Positions 62,854 through 64,000 of a DNA stretch of 64,000 nucleotides are shown here, in pieces; within the stretch, counting starts at the first letter, position 1; each line of letters begins with the position of its first letter. Made by a program: the position numbers and the translations under genes. The stretch lies in contig NZ_AUCF01000001.1 of the NCBI RefSeq assembly GCF_000429625.1, forward strand, positions 496,001 through 560,000, given 5' to 3'. The DNA is from Azospirillum halopraeferens DSM 3675 (GTDB lineage: Bacteria; Pseudomonadota; Alphaproteobacteria; Azospirillales; Azospirillaceae). The notes beneath the pieces were generated by a model, which saw only the letters and a program-made list of their open reading frames with translations, was not told where the DNA came from and ran no database searches.

Positions 62854-64000
62854 ATGCCGTTCAAATGCCGTACGAGTCGGCGCCGCGGAGGATGGATTCC
62901 GGCGCTGGCCGTGGCGACGGTCGGGACCGCCCTGTCGTTGCTGGCCTTCCAAACCGTGGCACACTTCGAGGAGCGGGAGACGCTCAGCCGCCTCGGACGT
63001 TCGGCCGATCTCTATGTCGGGCTGCTGCGCGAGCAGTTCGCCCGCCGCGAGGCGGTGACCGCGGCGGTCGCCGGTCTCTACGGGGCCAGCGGGACCGTCA
63101 ACCGCGGCAGCCTGCGCAACCACGCCGGCCTGATCGCCTCCGACCTGGCGGGAATGGCGGCGCTGGCCTGGCTGCCGCGCACCCCGCCGCAGCACGCCGC
63201 ACGAATGGCCGGGGCGTTGCGCGCCCTGGACCCGCTCATCGCCGGCATCCGCGCGCCCGGCGGCGCCGTGATCGACGACCCGTTCTTCGACCACGATCTG
63301 TATCCCTTCGCGACGGTGGAGCCGGCCGAAGCGTCCAAGGTCCTGCTCGGTCTTGACGCCGCGTCGGTCTACGGGCTGCACGGGGTGCTGCGCCGGGCCG
63401 CCGCCGGCGACCGGGTCGTCGCCGGCGGCCCGGTGGACCTGGTGCCGCCTGCCGGTGCGGCGGAGGTGGTGCTGTTCGCCCCGGTCGCTGCGGAACGGCC
63501 GGGCGGCACCCCGCCGCACGGGGCCCTTTCCCCGCCCCGCGGGATGATCGCGACCGTCTTCCACCTGGACCGGGTGGTCGCCGCGGCCTTCGCCGCCTAC
63601 CCCACACCGCTGTTCCACATCCATCTGATCAACCCTCAGGCCGCGGCGGGCTCACCGCCCCTGGTCAGTGTCGCCGCCATGGACCGTCCCGCACCGTCGC
63701 GCGTTTCCGACGCGGCGTTGCGGCGGACGGTGGAGTGGGGGCAGCGCCCCTGGGTGCTGGCGTTCGACCCGACCCCCGCGGCAACGCCGGCCGCGGCGCA
63801 GGGCCGCGCGGTGTGGGCGCTGCTGTTCGGGCTGGCGGTGACGGCCTTTGGCACGGGCTATCTCGTCCTGGTCGCCCGGACCACGGCGCGCCTGCGCCGG
63901 GAGGTGGAGGCACGTGCGCGCGCAGAGATCCACCTGCGCACCGCCAACGAACGCAAGGACCTGCTGCTGAAGGAGATCAACCACCGGGTGAAGAACTCCC
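62854..64000 (+). CDS. CHASE-domain sensor histidine kinase (partial, runs off the end)
   Basis: At least 382 codons; no stop before the window end. One N-terminal membrane helix (WIPALAVATVGTALSLLAF), then a CHASE extracellular sensor (RLGRSADLYVGLLREQFARR, LIASDLAGMAALAWLPRTPP, DDPFFDHDLYPFATVEP). A second helix (VWALLFGLAVTAFGTGYLVL) is followed by a cytoplasmic linker and LLLKEINHRVKNS, the H-box of the HWE/HisKA_2 group. The rest of the kinase is beyond the window. ATG at 62854 follows AGAAGG closely; 62839 is an alternative in-frame ATG. Divergent from treS. The ligand is unknown; CHASE senses small external molecules. Confidence 0.85.
   Translation, partial: MPFKCRTSRRRGGWIPALAVATVGTALSLLAFQTVAHFEERETLSRLGRSADLYVGLLREQFARREAVTAAVAGLYGASGTVNRGSLRNHAGLIASDLAGMAALAWLPRTPPQHAARMAGALRALDPLIAGIRAPGGAVIDDPFFDHDLYPFATVEPAEASKVLLGLDAASVYGLHGVLRRAAAGDRVVAGGPVDLVPPAGAAEVVLFAPVAAERPGGTPPHGALSPPRGMIATVFHLDRVVAAAFAAYPTPLFHIHLINPQAAAGSPPLVSVAAMDRPAPSRVSDAALRRTVEWGQRPWVLAFDPTPAATPAAAQGRAVWALLFGLAVTAFGTGYLVLVARTTARLRREVEARARAEIHLRTANERKDLLLKEINHRVKNS

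Overview
The window reads as chromosomal DNA of a high-G+C, flagellated alphaproteobacterium, most like Rhodospirillales/Azospirillaceae. This rests on a CtrA cell-cycle regulator almost identical in motif to the Caulobacter protein, a FlbD-type flagellar regulator with a degenerate receiver, an rpoZ-rsh pair, and the family-level look of the flagellar, LPS-transport and trehalose genes. Codon third positions are almost all G or C, so long antisense reading frames are common and were discounted. No rRNA, tRNA, CRISPR array, transposase or prophage gene was seen.

Layout. 1-2.5 kb: phosphoribosyltransferase, small membrane protein (DUF6524-like), MarR regulator, then about 800 bp without a convincing gene that ends in a dense run of unlike hairpins beside guaA. 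2.5-7 kb: guaA, bifunctional (p)ppGpp synthetase/hydrolase and rpoZ on the minus strand. 7-16 kb: NYN-domain protein overlapping a type-5 uracil-DNA glycosylase; the lptG-surA-pdxA operon facing away from pepA-holC; a receiver-kinase hybrid. 16-23 kb: trehalose operon treZ-malQ-treY with a bacterioferritin gene coupled to its end. 23-30.5 kb: an EamA exporter, a CxxCxxCC protein, an unknown secreted protein, and a branched-chain-type ABC transporter (livK-livH-livMG fusion-livF) preceded by a clear TPP riboswitch. 30.5-33 kb: glycosyltransferase, HD hydrolase and an XRE regulator with an elaborate promoter region.

33-51 kb is a flagellar region: fliF-fliH-fliN-motA-like-flbD-flhA-flhF-flhG-fliK-like on the plus strand, followed by an unknown gene and two surface-polysaccharide genes. 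On the minus strand is fliI-fliJ with three little-known genes, and ctrA diverges from fliI. fliG, motB and the fliP/Q/R and flhB export genes are not present here. 51-62.6 kb: an anion permease, a HAD phosphatase, a response-regulator-like protein and a second storage-sugar operon (treS-maltokinase fusion, glgB, glgX). The window ends inside a CHASE-domain histidine kinase.

The clearest themes are two separate trehalose/alpha-glucan operons, both routes (TreY/TreZ and TreS-maltokinase) without a visible glgE, glgA, glgC or glgP, and flagellar assembly under CtrA/FlbD. The observation most likely to be new biology is a TPP riboswitch in front of an amino-acid-type (HAAT) ABC transporter with a fused, partly degenerate subunit, which suggests an unrecognised thiamine or thiamine-precursor importer. 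The hairpin array downstream of guaA is the most striking non-coding structure.
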